Assembly (NCBI GenBank): GCA_964485095.1
Contig: CAZAIB010000015.1
Coordinates: 1-64,000 of the forward strand
Direction of reading: 5' to 3'
DNA length: 64,000 bases
From: CAYNWT01 sp964485095
GTDB lineage: Bacteria; Planctomycetota; Planctomycetia; Planctomycetales; Planctomycetaceae
Positions 35,040 through 43,994 of the stretch are shown in pieces. The notes under the pieces were generated by a model. It was given only the letters and a program-made list of their open reading frames with translations. It searched no databases and was not told the DNA's origin. The position numbers were made by a program, and so were the translations under genes. Every line of letters begins with the position of its first letter. Within the stretch, counting starts at the first letter, position 1.

Positions 35040-36344
35040 ATGCGCGTGTTTCTTTGCATCTGTGCGGCAAGTTTCGTCGCTTCTTCGGCTGGTTGCATGT
35101 CGTCTCAGGGCTACATGATGAATCATGCCGGCCAAACGTTTTACCAACGTGGAAACTATGCGCAAGCGGCGATGGAGTTCCAGCGAGCCGTCGCTGCGGA
35201 CCCATACAACGCCGATTATGCAGCCAACCTTGCTGCATCGTTGAAGAAGCAGGGCAACTTGCAGGCGGCCGAACAGACCTGGCGTCAGGCACTGCAGCTC
35301 AACCCATCGCACCAGCCGTCCTACCACGGTCTGGCACAGATGCTGGTGGAAACTGAGCGACCAAACGAAGCCGCAACATTGTTGAGTATGTGGGGCACCA
35401 GCCAGCCGTATTCGGCAGAACCGCAAATCGAAATGGCCTGGTTGAACCGAGAACTCGGAAACGCATCCGGAGCCGCTCAGAACCTGCAACAGGCTCTACA
35501 AGTCAGCCCGAACCACCCCAAGGCACTCGCCGCATTGGGCCAGTACTACCAGGACACCGGCCAGTTGGCTCAGGCAGTCAGTAGCTACCAACAGTCGCTT
35601 CGCAGCGATTGGCACCAGCCTGAAATTCAGTCACGGCTGGCAACACTTAGAGGCTTTGAAAGTCCACAGCAGGATGCTCGAACACAGTTGGCTCAGAGCT
35701 TCAACTCCGTTCCCAACATGACCATGCAGTTCCCGCCGACACCACAAATCGCACAAGCACGAGGGCGTCGGTTCCCGCCAGTGCCACAGTTCGCACGAGC
35801 CCAGAACCAGTTCCAGGCGTCGCCATACGGTGGTCTGGCCGGACAGCTCGCGCAGGCTTCGCCGTATGGAACCCAGGCGGCCGCGATTCCACAGTTTGCT
35901 CAAACGCAGCAGCCGCACACCGGCCACCAACACGGTGCCCTGCATCCACAGATTGCGGCCATTCCGCCAGTGCCTCAGCCAACATTCACCGCAAACATGC
36001 CCGTCGCGAACGGTCACCAGTTTGTGCAGCAACCGCCCGTCGCTCAAACGCTACCACCGCAGCCTGCAGTGCAGGACTATCCTGTAAGCGGGTTCAATTC
36101 AGCGGTTGTCAGCCCTGACCCGTTTGCGAATCAGTTTATCAATCAACCGTATGCTGGTGCACTAACTGTGCAACCTGGAGTCCCCACCGGCAGCGCGCCG
36201 TTTGCGTATACGCCACCGGTGCAGCCATCGGTCGGAAACGCAGCACAGGTCTTCGCGCCGCCTGTTGGAGCAGTCCCGGTCACCAACGCAGACCCCGCGC
36301 ACGTCCCGCAAGTATCGTCGGTTCCGGTATTGGCACCTTTCTAA
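35040..36344 (+). CDS. TPR-repeat lipoprotein with Gln/Pro-rich tail
   Basis: The 434-residue product begins MRVFLCICAASFVASSAGCMSS, a lipoprotein signal with lipobox SSAGC. A start at 34971 was rejected because it would precede the signal peptide. Residues about 28-200 form tetratricopeptide repeats (GQTFYQRGNYAQAAMEFQRAVAADPYNADYAANLAASLKKQGN; HPKALAALGQYYQDTGQLAQAVSSYQQSL). The remaining ~230 residues are low-complexity Gln/Pro/Ala-rich sequence with recurring PQFAQ, PPVPQ and QASPYG motifs. It is probably an envelope-anchored scaffold. The gene ends 27 bp before a palindromic terminator. Confidence 0.88.
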   Translation: MRVFLCICAASFVASSAGCMSSQGYMMNHAGQTFYQRGNYAQAAMEFQRAVAADPYNADYAANLAASLKKQGNLQAAEQTWRQALQLNPSHQPSYHGLAQMLVETERPNEAATLLSMWGTSQPYSAEPQIEMAWLNRELGNASGAAQNLQQALQVSPNHPKALAALGQYYQDTGQLAQAVSSYQQSLRSDWHQPEIQSRLATLRGFESPQQDARTQLAQSFNSVPNMTMQFPPTPQIAQARGRRFPPVPQFARAQNQFQASPYGGLAGQLAQASPYGTQAAAIPQFAQTQQPHTGHQHGALHPQIAAIPPVPQPTFTANMPVANGHQFVQQPPVAQTLPPQPAVQDYPVSGFNSAVVSPDPFANQFINQPYAGALTVQPGVPTGSAPFAYTPPVQPSVGNAAQVFAPPVGAVPVTNADPAHVPQVSSVPVLAPF

Positions 36345-36370
36345 ACAGGTTGCGGGTATGACACAAACGA

Positions 36371-36394
36371 AGGCGGCACCACATGGTGCCGCCT
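36371..36394. terminator. Bidirectional palindromic terminator
   Basis: AGGCGGCACCA-CA-TGGTGCCGCCT is a near-perfect 11-bp stem between two convergent genes (TPR lipoprotein ending 36344 and the minus gene ending 36430). A T-rich stretch follows on the plus side, though with no unbroken run of T. Likely shared by both transcripts. Confidence 0.6.
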
Positions 36395-36429
36395 CTTGCT
36401 TCGGGTTGTGTTATTGGTTCCTGTTTAGA

Positions 36430-36975
36430 TTAGAACCCAAGCCCGTTGGCCTGATTCACGATTGTCTGAATGTGCAATCGGATGATGTCGGCCTTCTTGT
36501 CTTCCCGCTGCTCCATTTGCTTTCGCAGTTTGGCGAGACGTTCTTCAAGATCCTTGATTTGTTTCTCGCGAACTTTGCTGCGAAGATCGAAGAGTTCGCC
36601 AACGGCTTTTCTTAAAGCCTCCTGTGCTTTCTCTTTGGTGTCAGCATCATCTGATCTCAACAGCCTGCTGGCTTTGGTGATGGTACTCTGAAGCCCACGT
36701 TCGGTCCCGAGCACCGTCGTGTCATTCTTTCTGACCCGACCGTTCTCAACTCGAAACGTTCCGCCGAAAGGATCTTCTTGAACAAATCGGTTTTCGGAAC
36801 GAACCTGCCCAAGCCTGGCTGGCGTTGTAGGAGGTGCCGGTGGAACGGACCGTGCCGTTGCAGGAAAACTCTCTGCTGTCCCGCCCCGAGACTCATTCTC
36901 CTGAACCATGCTAAAACCCGTGGCGAACATCGCACAGAGGCATAGGCTTGAACCGATAAGTGATCGCATAATCAT
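36430..36975 (-). CDS. Small secreted coiled-coil protein
   Basis: The 181-residue product has a signal peptide (MIMRSLIGSSLCLCAMFATGFS), a Pro/Ser/Arg-rich middle (PPAPPTTPARLGQVRSENRFVQEDPFGGTF) and a C-terminal heptad coiled coil (LFDLRSKVREKQIKDLEERLAKLRKQMEQREDKKADIIRLHIQTIVNQANGLGF). ATG 36975 overlaps the kinase stop (ATGA), and AAAGGACA lies just upstream. It is therefore the third gene of the sigma factor-kinase operon. No family was recognised. Its coiled coil echoes the periplasmic coiled coil of the kinase. Confidence 0.8.
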   Translation of the reverse strand: MIMRSLIGSSLCLCAMFATGFSMVQENESRGGTAESFPATARSVPPAPPTTPARLGQVRSENRFVQEDPFGGTFRVENGRVRKNDTTVLGTERGLQSTITKASRLLRSDDADTKEKAQEALRKAVGELFDLRSKVREKQIKDLEERLAKLRKQMEQREDKKADIIRLHIQTIVNQANGLGF

Positions 36976-38657
36976 TGTCCTTTGATGAGAGATGGTGTTT
37001 GTGCCCGAACAGATTCCTGCTCAAGCCGTCTGAGTGCGGCATCGATCGACTGCACTTCCTTGTCGAAGTTCGATGCCAAACCTGCGCTGCGAGGTGTTTC
37101 CAGTGCCGATATGCCAGCCGCTACTAAGTCAAGCGACCGGCGCAAATTCGATTTGTCGCTGTCGAACCGGACGGCTGGCGTTTGTTCGAGATTCGAGATC
37201 TGCTGATTGATTCGAGTGAGTTCCAGATCCAAAGTGTTCTCCGGAGCGACACCAAGTTCCGCATACGTCGCTGGTACTGCGGGAGGTGACGCCGGAGCAG
37301 ATGGAACCACAGCGGCGACAGAAGCATTGTTGTTCGGTTCAATGGGCGCAGTGCCTCCGCTGGACGTTGGTGGCCCTGACCAATTCCTGCTGATAGCCCA
37401 GCCGCCCAGGACGCACGCTCCAACGGTCATCGCGACAACGGTTGTTCGCACAGCCCAGTCCCGGCGTCTCGCGCGGCGTGCCGCGGTTAGCAGGCGTCGA
37501 GGTGCTTTGCGTGCAGTCGGTTGCTGCAGATGAGCGAGGTAGTCCTGCAAGTAAGTTCGCACTTCAGCGGCGGATTGAAATCTGTTCGCCGGTGTTTTGT
37601 CGAGTAGTTTCTCAATGACGCTTTCAAGTTGTTCCGGAATCCCCGAGTTCGCTTCACGAACACGCTGCGGTTGCGTATTGCAAACACGCTGCAGAACTCC
37701 CATGGGCGTGCTGCCGGCGAACGGCAACTGACCAGTCGCCATGAAGTACAGAACCGACCCAAGGCTAAACAGGTCAGACCGCTGATCGACGGTTTCACCG
37801 AGCGCCTGTTCCGGCGACATGAAGTGCGGCGTGCCGGTAATCACTCCGCTCCGTGTCAGGTTCGCATCGTGCGCCGCGCGGGCGAGTCCGAAGTCTGTGA
37901 TCTGCACACGGTTTAAATCGTTCTCCAGTAGAACGTTTGCCGGCTTGATGTCTCGATGAACCAGGCCCTGCGCATGCGCGGCTGAAAGGCCGTCGGCAAT
38001 TTGGATTCCAATACGAACCACGTCGGCCGAACTCAGGGGGCCATGTTGTTCGACGTGTTCCTGTAATGACGCTCCACCAATCAGCGGCATGACGATCGCG
38101 GGAAGCGGGCCGTCGGTTTCGATGCCATGAATCGCGACAACATTGTCATGCACAACCGCCGCAGCGGCCTGTGCTTCGCGAATAAACCGCTGCCGTGCGG
38201 TTCCACTGCTTGCTAAGTGTGGAGCCAGAAGTTTGATCGCGACTGGTCGATTGAGTTCGCTATCGAACCCTTTGACGACGATACCCATACCGCCGCGTCC
38301 GATTTCGCGTTCGACCTCATACTTGCCAACCCGCCCCAACATTTCCGGGTGCCGAGGCGGCTCCAGAAAGTTCGCGGGATCACCGTAGCTAATGTGGCCG
38401 GTGGCTTGTGGTGCTCCGACGCTGGCCAGCACCAACGTGTCTGCTCGCGGCAGATCCGGGATGGCGATGGCTGTTGAATCTGAGAGTAGACTTCTAGTCT
38501 GCGACCACCACGATTCGGCCGCGGTGAGTTTCTCCAATTGGTCCTGGCATCGCGTGCAGGAACCGATGTGGTTCACCACGCGTGGGTACTCCGGATGATC
38601 CAGCTGTTCAGAGAGAACAAGATCCAGCGACTCGCGACCGCATTCGTTGATGTTCAT
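36972..38657 (-). CDS. Membrane Ser/Thr protein kinase with anti-sigma-like zinc-finger N-terminus
   Basis: The 561-residue protein opens with a short zf-HC2-type anti-sigma module, HIGSCTRCQDQLEKL (His30, Cys34, Cys37). A Hanks-type kinase domain follows at about 113-380: GKYEVEREIGRGGMG (P-loop), VAIKLLAP (Lys), VHRDIKPANVLLENDL, TDFGLARAA (DFG) and TPHFMSPEQALGETVDQRSDLFSLGSVLYFMATG. All catalytic residues are present. A membrane helix near 408-427 (VRTTVVAMTVGACVLGGWAI) precedes a Ser/Pro/Ala-rich linker and a coiled coil outside. The ATG overlaps the sigma factor stop. This is the planctomycete ECF-STK arrangement, in which the kinase presumably controls the cognate sigma factor. Confidence 0.93.
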   Translation of the reverse strand: MNINECGRESLDLVLSEQLDHPEYPRVVNHIGSCTRCQDQLEKLTAAESWWSQTRSLLSDSTAIAIPDLPRADTLVLASVGAPQATGHISYGDPANFLEPPRHPEMLGRVGKYEVEREIGRGGMGIVVKGFDSELNRPVAIKLLAPHLASSGTARQRFIREAQAAAAVVHDNVVAIHGIETDGPLPAIVMPLIGGASLQEHVEQHGPLSSADVVRIGIQIADGLSAAHAQGLVHRDIKPANVLLENDLNRVQITDFGLARAAHDANLTRSGVITGTPHFMSPEQALGETVDQRSDLFSLGSVLYFMATGQLPFAGSTPMGVLQRVCNTQPQRVREANSGIPEQLESVIEKLLDKTPANRFQSAAEVRTYLQDYLAHLQQPTARKAPRRLLTAARRARRRDWAVRTTVVAMTVGACVLGGWAISRNWSGPPTSSGGTAPIEPNNNASVAAVVPSAPASPPAVPATYAELGVAPENTLDLELTRINQQISNLEQTPAVRFDSDKSNLRRSLDLVAAGISALETPRSAGLASNFDKEVQSIDAALRRLEQESVRAQTPSLIKGQ

Positions 38658-39429
38658 CGAAGTACCCCCGCTAGCTGCTCTTCTTTGATGACGCGCTGCA
38701 CTTCACTGCGAAGTTTTTTCATCACGCGTGTTCGAGCCACATAGACCGCACCGATTGACATTCCAAGTTCTGCTGCAACATCTGCCGCCGCGTGTTCCCC
38801 AACGGCCGTCTTCCAAAACGCCTGCCAGGTTGTGTCCTGGAACGACGGACGAATTCGATCTGCTGCCCAGGCGAAAACCTGTCGACGGAATTCGGTGTCG
38901 AAGGTTTGAGATTCCATCGATGCNNNNNNNNNNNNNNNNNNNNNNNNNNNNNNNNNNNNNNNNNNNNNNNNNNNNNNNNNNNNNNNNNNNNNNNNNNNNN
39001 NNNNNNNNNNNNNNNNNNNNNNNAGGCGAAAACCTGTCGACGGAATTCGGTGTCGAAGGTTTGAGATTCCATCGATGCTTTGTCAGCCTGTTGTTCAACC
39101 AGCTTGACGATTCCGCTTGAACCGCCCGCCAATGGGTGTCGTTTGCCGCGTTCCAGGAAATCGATCATCAGGTTGCGAGCGATTCGGTACAGCCATCCGC
39201 GGAAGGTCCCTTTGGTTTCGTCCGGCTCCCAGCGTTCGACGGCTCCGGCGACTCGGACCAAGACTTCCTGAGAAAGGTCGAGGGCGTCGGAGTGTTGAAA
39301 GCCTTTGCTTCGAGCCAGCCGAAAGACCAGCGGCTGGTAGATCTCAGAGAACTCGCGCCAGGCATTCAGGTCTGAACGGTCCCTCAGCCTGAGAATCAGA
39401 CTGGCTCTGGTTTGTGGTGCATCTCGCAT
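38654..39429 (-). CDS. ECF RNA polymerase sigma factor, interrupted by an assembly gap
   Basis: The N-terminal part (MRDAPQTRASLILRLRDRSDLNAWREFSEIYQPLVFRLARSKGFQHSDALDLSQEVLVRVAGAVERW, FRGWLYRIARNLMIDFLERGKR) is sigma region 2. The C-terminal part (TTWQAFWKTAVGEHAAADVAAELGMSIGAVYVARTRVMKKLRSEVQRV) is region 4 with its helix-turn-helix. In between, 38924-39023 is N, flanked by identical 55-bp copies. Deleting the Ns and one copy restores a continuous 206-residue ORF, so the gene is intact in reality. It is first in an operon with the kinase, the two overlapping by ATGA. Confidence 0.9.
38869..39078. other. Scaffold gap (100 N) with duplicated 55-bp flanks
   Basis: 38869-38923 and 39024-39078 are identical (AGGCGAAAACCTGTCGACGG...). 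They flank exactly 100 N at 38924-39023. This is the signature of two contigs that overlap by 55 bp but were joined with a fixed-length gap. Confidence 0.97.
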
Positions 39430-39819
39430 GCGGTGTTTTCCGTGGCTCCCGGCTCTGTGTTCTCTGCCCTAATACACTGGTGCCGGGCGAGGTTCTTTCA
39501 GTGTTCAGGAACTTTTCTGGAACGGATTCGTGTTTCGTTTCTGCATCATCTCAGGATTCACCACCAAAGTTGCCCAGAGATTCAGGCGAACAAACCCCCA
39601 CAAACTACGGTTATATATAGGGAACAGCCCGAGTCGCCTTCGCGCGCGAATGCCTGCTCGGACGTAAATCCTAGTGGTGTAACGAGTTGTGGTCGCTAGT
39701 GAGCATTTTCACTCCTTGCGACGCAGGCAAACGCCGTTTAAACTCGATACTTATTGAAGCCGTTGTGAAATCAGCGGTATAGAGCCGCAGCGCATCCGTT
39801 CGATCGTGGTGAGGACACA
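39430..39819. other. Divergent promoter region between sigma operon and VWA pair
   Basis: The 390-bp spacer separates the sigma factor-kinase operon (minus) from the first VWA gene (plus). It is more A/T-rich around 39601-39620 (ACGGTTATATATAGGGAAC), a plausible promoter zone. No clear -35/-10 pair or other gene was recognised. Confidence 0.4.
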
Positions 39820-41766
39820 GTGAGCACAACCCAGATCGCTCCAAGCCAGGAGTCTCAGCCCCCGGGCGGCGCCTCCGATTACGAATCCTCCTGGCTTTCA
39901 TCTGCATTGGGTGAAATGCCCGCCTGGGCCATCAGCCTTTGCGTGCACCTGATCATCATGCTGGTGCTGGCCAGCTTCACGATTGTGGCGCAGCAGGTTC
40001 AAGACAAAACGCTGACGACCTACATCGAAGAAGAAGAAATCCGACCGGAAGAATATCAGTTCAACAGCACGGTCGTTGATGCCGTTGGCAGTGAAAGCGA
40101 CACCAACATCGCCGGCCCTTCCATGGCGGCTGCTCAGAATGTCGGAGCCGACAACCATCGTGAACGCCAGGAACGACTCGAAGAAACAGTCCTGCAACCT
40201 GAGATTCCGATTGTCGACACTCTGCCCACACCCAACGAAGCAGACCTGGTAAAGCAGTTCGATGCCATCGGTTCAACCGAACACACGGGCGGAACTGAAG
40301 GCGCGATGGACCGTCTGACAATGGAAATCGCGGCCTCTCTGCGAGAACGCAAGACGCTTGTGGTTTGGTTGTTTGATGAATCACTTTCCGTGCACAAACG
40401 CCGCGAAGAAATCGCTGACCGGTTCGACAACGTTTACCGCCAATTGGGCTTGATGGACGTTGATTCAAAGACCGCGCTCAAGACAGCCGTCGCCAGCTTC
40501 GGTCGCGACTACCACTTGCTTAGTAAGGAACCGACAACCGACGTCGAAGAACTTAGCAAGCAGGTTCGAGACATCCAGCCTGACAAGAGTGGCGTTGAGA
40601 ATGTCTTCGGCGCCGTCAGCAGCGTCTACAAGAAATTCCTTCCGTGGCGACGGAAGAAAGGCAACATCCACAACGTCATGGTCATTGTTGTGACCGACGA
40701 ACGCGGCGACGACTACGGTCAGCTGGAAACCATCATTCGCAATATGTCTCGCAACAGCATGCGAGTGTACTGCGTCGGAAACGCCGCTGTCTTTGGCCGC
40801 GAAAAAGGGTTGATTGAACACACTTGGGAGTTCGAAGGCGAACAGATCACTCGCCGCCTGCCCGCCGATCAGGGACCAGAGACTGTCGCTGCCGAACGAC
40901 TACAACTCCCGTTTTGGACGGGAGATCGCGGCAACCTTTCGCAGATGTCATCCGGCTACGGTCCATACGCTTTGACTCGGCTTTGTACCGAAACCGGCGG
41001 CATGTACCTGTTGGCCGAAGAAAGCCTGGGGCGAAAATTCGACACAGGAATCATGCGGGACTACACCCCCGACTATCGACCAATTTCGATGTACCAGCGA
41101 CAGCTGGCGTCGAATCTTGCGAAGGGAGCGTTGAACGCGGCCGCCAAGCTGACGCAGGTCGATGACATTCCACGGCCTCAACGCGTCTTCATGGCCAACA
41201 ACGACAACGTCCTTCGTCAACAGATCACCGAAGCACAAAAACCGTTGGCCGATCTGGAATACAAACTGCGGCGACTGCACACCAGTATTGCTCAGGGCGA
41301 AAAACACCGCACCAAACTGGACACACCTCGCTGGCGTGCGAGTTACGACCTGGCGATGGGCCGCGTTCTCGCATTGCTGGTTCGGGCACATGGATACAAC
41401 GCTGTCCTGGCCGACATGAAGACATCGCCAAAGACGTTTGAAAAGGAAGGCAGCAATCAGTGGAAGCTGCGACCGTCAGAGAAAATCCTGGGAGGCCCGG
41501 CTGTCCGCAAGCTTCACAAACAGGCGGTTGAATATCTGACACGGGTTGTGGACGAACACCCGGGGACACCATGGGCACTGATCGCTGAGGTCGAACTTAG
41601 CGAACCAATGGGTTGGGACTGGTACGAAGGCCAAATCAAGATGGCTGCCAACAACATGGCCAACAACCGCCAAAACAGGCCACAGTTCGCTCCCGAAGAG
41701 GAACGCATGAGGCAGGAACAACGCAAGCGTCAACGACGACGCGAAGCGAGTGCTCCGAAACTCTGA
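39820..41766 (+). CDS. VWA-domain protein with N-terminal membrane anchor (tandem paralogue 1)
   Basis: The 648-residue protein (GTG start) has one membrane helix at about 35-57 (MPAWAISLCVHLIIMLVLASFTIV), resembling the anchor of TonB/ExbD-like proteins. An acidic periplasmic linker (TYIEEEEIRPEEYQFN) follows. A VWA domain begins near 175 (TLVVWLFDESLSVHKRREEI, a DxSxS MIDAS; then NVMVIVVTDERGDDYGQLETII). The C-terminal third contains a helical region and EHPGTPWALIAEVEL, a TPR-like ending. The tail is rich in Asn/Gln/Arg. It is followed 36 bp later by a paralogue of the same architecture. The pair is divergent from the sigma/kinase operon. Confidence 0.87.
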   Translation: MSTTQIAPSQESQPPGGASDYESSWLSSALGEMPAWAISLCVHLIIMLVLASFTIVAQQVQDKTLTTYIEEEEIRPEEYQFNSTVVDAVGSESDTNIAGPSMAAAQNVGADNHRERQERLEETVLQPEIPIVDTLPTPNEADLVKQFDAIGSTEHTGGTEGAMDRLTMEIAASLRERKTLVVWLFDESLSVHKRREEIADRFDNVYRQLGLMDVDSKTALKTAVASFGRDYHLLSKEPTTDVEELSKQVRDIQPDKSGVENVFGAVSSVYKKFLPWRRKKGNIHNVMVIVVTDERGDDYGQLETIIRNMSRNSMRVYCVGNAAVFGREKGLIEHTWEFEGEQITRRLPADQGPETVAAERLQLPFWTGDRGNLSQMSSGYGPYALTRLCTETGGMYLLAEESLGRKFDTGIMRDYTPDYRPISMYQRQLASNLAKGALNAAAKLTQVDDIPRPQRVFMANNDNVLRQQITEAQKPLADLEYKLRRLHTSIAQGEKHRTKLDTPRWRASYDLAMGRVLALLVRAHGYNAVLADMKTSPKTFEKEGSNQWKLRPSEKILGGPAVRKLHKQAVEYLTRVVDEHPGTPWALIAEVELSEPMGWDWYEGQIKMAANNMANNRQNRPQFAPEEERMRQEQRKRQRRREASAPKL

Positions 41767-41802
41767 TTTGCACACAGAACACGGTTCAGGCGGAACGCCA
41801 AT

Positions 41803-43743
41803 ATGGTCTCAGCGCTTCGAAACATACCGGCTTTTGTCGTTTCACTACTGGTCCACGTTCTCATCGTGGTCATCCTGTTGTTTATTCCCTACGCGCTCGA
41901 GAACGCAGCTCCTGAACTCGCGCTGGAAACGATCTTCAACGAAGAACGTGACGCCGTCGAATACGACCAGCAACTAACCGAAGAGACCGAAGTTTCTGAG
42001 AACCTAAGCTTCACCGCCGGTGGTACGGTTTCGACCAGTCTCGGCGCGAACAGCCAACCTGTGGCAGCGCAGGTCAAGGTGACCGAATCGACGGCTCTCA
42101 AAGAACCGAACCTCAACCCATCGCTGAACGACATTTCGATTCCCAGCGAATCCAACATCATCAAAGAACTGGGTGATGGTCAGGTTGCCGGCGAGACCGG
42201 CGCGATGGTCGAAGGTTACGGAGCAGCAATGCACCGACTGTCCGCTGAGATCATGCGGATGATGCACGAGAAGAAGACTGTCGTCATTTGGCTGTTCGAC
42301 GAATCGGAGAGCATGAAGGACGACCAAAAAGAGATCCGCGACAACTTCCACAAAATCTATGCCGAACTGGGTATTGCTCAGGAACAGCAGGACGCCAAAC
42401 AAAAAGGCCGCAAACGCCGCGGGCCCGAAGCGCTACAGACTGTGATCTGTAGCTACGGAGCGAACATCGTTGAGCGGACCCCAAAACCAACTGCCAACCT
42501 GGACCAGATTCGCGCCGCAATCGATGCCATTCCAATCGATGCCTCCGGTGCCGAAAACATGTGTTCGGCCATCGCACAGATTTGCAACAAGTACGGTTCG
42601 TTCTCACGGAACCGCAAACTGGCGATCGTGGTCGTAACTGACGAATCGGGCGACGACGGCCGGCAGATTGATGTTGCGATTCAGGGAGCTCGCAAAGCGA
42701 AGGCCCCCGTCTATGTGTTAGGCCGCGAATCGATCTTTGGTTATCCGCACACGCGACAGGATTGGACTCACAAGGAAACGGGTCTGGTCTTCCAGTTGAA
42801 GATTCGTCGAGGACCAGAAACGGCGTTCCCCGAATGCCTCCAGTGGGATGGAATCCACGAACGCTGGGACGCCTACGGCGCCGGCTTTGGACCGTACGAA
42901 CAGGTTCGTCTGGCTCGAGACACAGGCGGGATTTTCTTCCAGTTGCCTGGAGCCGAAGCAGACATGACAAGAACGGGCGCTAACGACAAGCGCAAGTTTG
43001 ACGCGCTGGCAATGAAAATCTACCAGCCGTTGCTGTTACCTCGTCGAACCTACAAAAGTGAAAGAGACACTCGGCCGTTTCGCAACACGCTGTTCCGGGT
43101 GATTAGCCGGCTGAATCCGACCGAAAACAAACTGCTGTTCGACAACCACGATCCCGAACTCAACCTGAAGCGTTGGAACTTCCCAATCGCTGCAGCCGAT
43201 TTCCGGTCTGAAGCGGCTCGAGAAGCGGTCAAAGCCGGCAAGGCGATGTTGCTGGTCAACGAAGGCTTGAGCTTACTGGAAGGTGTCGAAGACCAACGGG
43301 CCGTCGAAGAATCGCAACGCTGGCGCGCCGGCTACGACCTGGCCTATGCACAGCTTCGGCTGTTCCGGATTCGGTTGTACCAGTACTTGTTGGCAATGGA
43401 CGAACACGCCAGCAGCGGCCGCGTGCCCAAGCGCAAGAAGAGCAATGTTTGGAACCTTCACAACGTGAAGAGGTCAATTGTTCCTGACGCCGACCAATAC
43501 TCGCGCATCAAGAACACGTTCGGTTTGAAGCTAAGCCGCGAGGATTACCTCGCGATGGTCAAAGAGGAAGAGCAGCAGTCTGAGGAGCTCTTGAAGCAGG
43601 TCATTAAATCGCACCCGGGAACACCATGGGCACGCCGAGCTCAGTACGAATTGCGCCTCGGATTTGGCCACTCAGTCCGCGAAGGCTACCGCGACCCCCG
43701 CTACGACACCATGCGAGCTCAAATCAAGACCCCGAATCTGTAA
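41803..43743 (+). CDS. VWA-domain protein with N-terminal membrane anchor (tandem paralogue 2)
   Basis: The 646-residue protein shares layout and local sequence with its upstream neighbour. It has a TonB-like anchor helix at residues 8-30 (IPAFVVSLLVHVLIVVILLFIPYAL), an acidic linker, GAMVEGYGAAMHRLSAEIMRMMHEKKTVVIWLFDESESMKDDQ (intact DxSxS MIDAS), KLAIVVVTDESGDDGRQID, and SFRGPETAFPECLQWDGIHERWDAYGAGFGPYE-type blocks corresponding to QLPFWTGDRG...GYGPYALTRL in paralogue 1. The end has SHPGTPWARRAQYELRLGFGH. A duplication within the operon is clear. Probable role: envelope complex assembly or sensing; unproven. Confidence 0.87.
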   Translation: MVSALRNIPAFVVSLLVHVLIVVILLFIPYALENAAPELALETIFNEERDAVEYDQQLTEETEVSENLSFTAGGTVSTSLGANSQPVAAQVKVTESTALKEPNLNPSLNDISIPSESNIIKELGDGQVAGETGAMVEGYGAAMHRLSAEIMRMMHEKKTVVIWLFDESESMKDDQKEIRDNFHKIYAELGIAQEQQDAKQKGRKRRGPEALQTVICSYGANIVERTPKPTANLDQIRAAIDAIPIDASGAENMCSAIAQICNKYGSFSRNRKLAIVVVTDESGDDGRQIDVAIQGARKAKAPVYVLGRESIFGYPHTRQDWTHKETGLVFQLKIRRGPETAFPECLQWDGIHERWDAYGAGFGPYEQVRLARDTGGIFFQLPGAEADMTRTGANDKRKFDALAMKIYQPLLLPRRTYKSERDTRPFRNTLFRVISRLNPTENKLLFDNHDPELNLKRWNFPIAAADFRSEAAREAVKAGKAMLLVNEGLSLLEGVEDQRAVEESQRWRAGYDLAYAQLRLFRIRLYQYLLAMDEHASSGRVPKRKKSNVWNLHNVKRSIVPDADQYSRIKNTFGLKLSREDYLAMVKEEEQQSEELLKQVIKSHPGTPWARRAQYELRLGFGHSVREGYRDPRYDTMRAQIKTPNL

Positions 43744-43783
43744 GCGTGTGGCTGTCTGGAGATGGCGGCAGCACCGCCCGACC

Positions 43784-43992
43784 TCGTGAGCGATTTGGGC
43801 GCTAGCCCTCGGCGGAATTGCTCAGAACCGAACTATCGCCCACTAACGTTTCAACCTCCAGGACCGGCAATCACTGACGCCACGAAGTGGTGAAAAATGC
43901 GGACATGTTTCCAACACGGCCGTTGCGTGTAAACCGGTAGTGCCATGTTGTAGATCTGATCCGCCGAGGGCTAGCGCCCAAATCGCTCACGA
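43784..43992. repeat. REP-like inverted repeat pair (REPIN-like), copy 2, perfect 33-bp arms
   Basis: Arms 43784-43816 and 43960-43992 are exact 33-bp reverse complements with a 143-bp spacer. Each contains a GGGCGCTAGCCC palindrome and the GTGAGC head plus CCCTCGG shared with the element at 4375-4533. It fills the gap between convergent genes and ends 2 bases before the oxidase stop. Confidence 0.85.
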
Positions 43993-43994
43993 AA

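Noticed and set aside
38722..39429. Single reading frame running through the run of N
   Set aside because: It continues only because N is unreadable. The duplicated flank shows the true product continues after collapsing the overlap.
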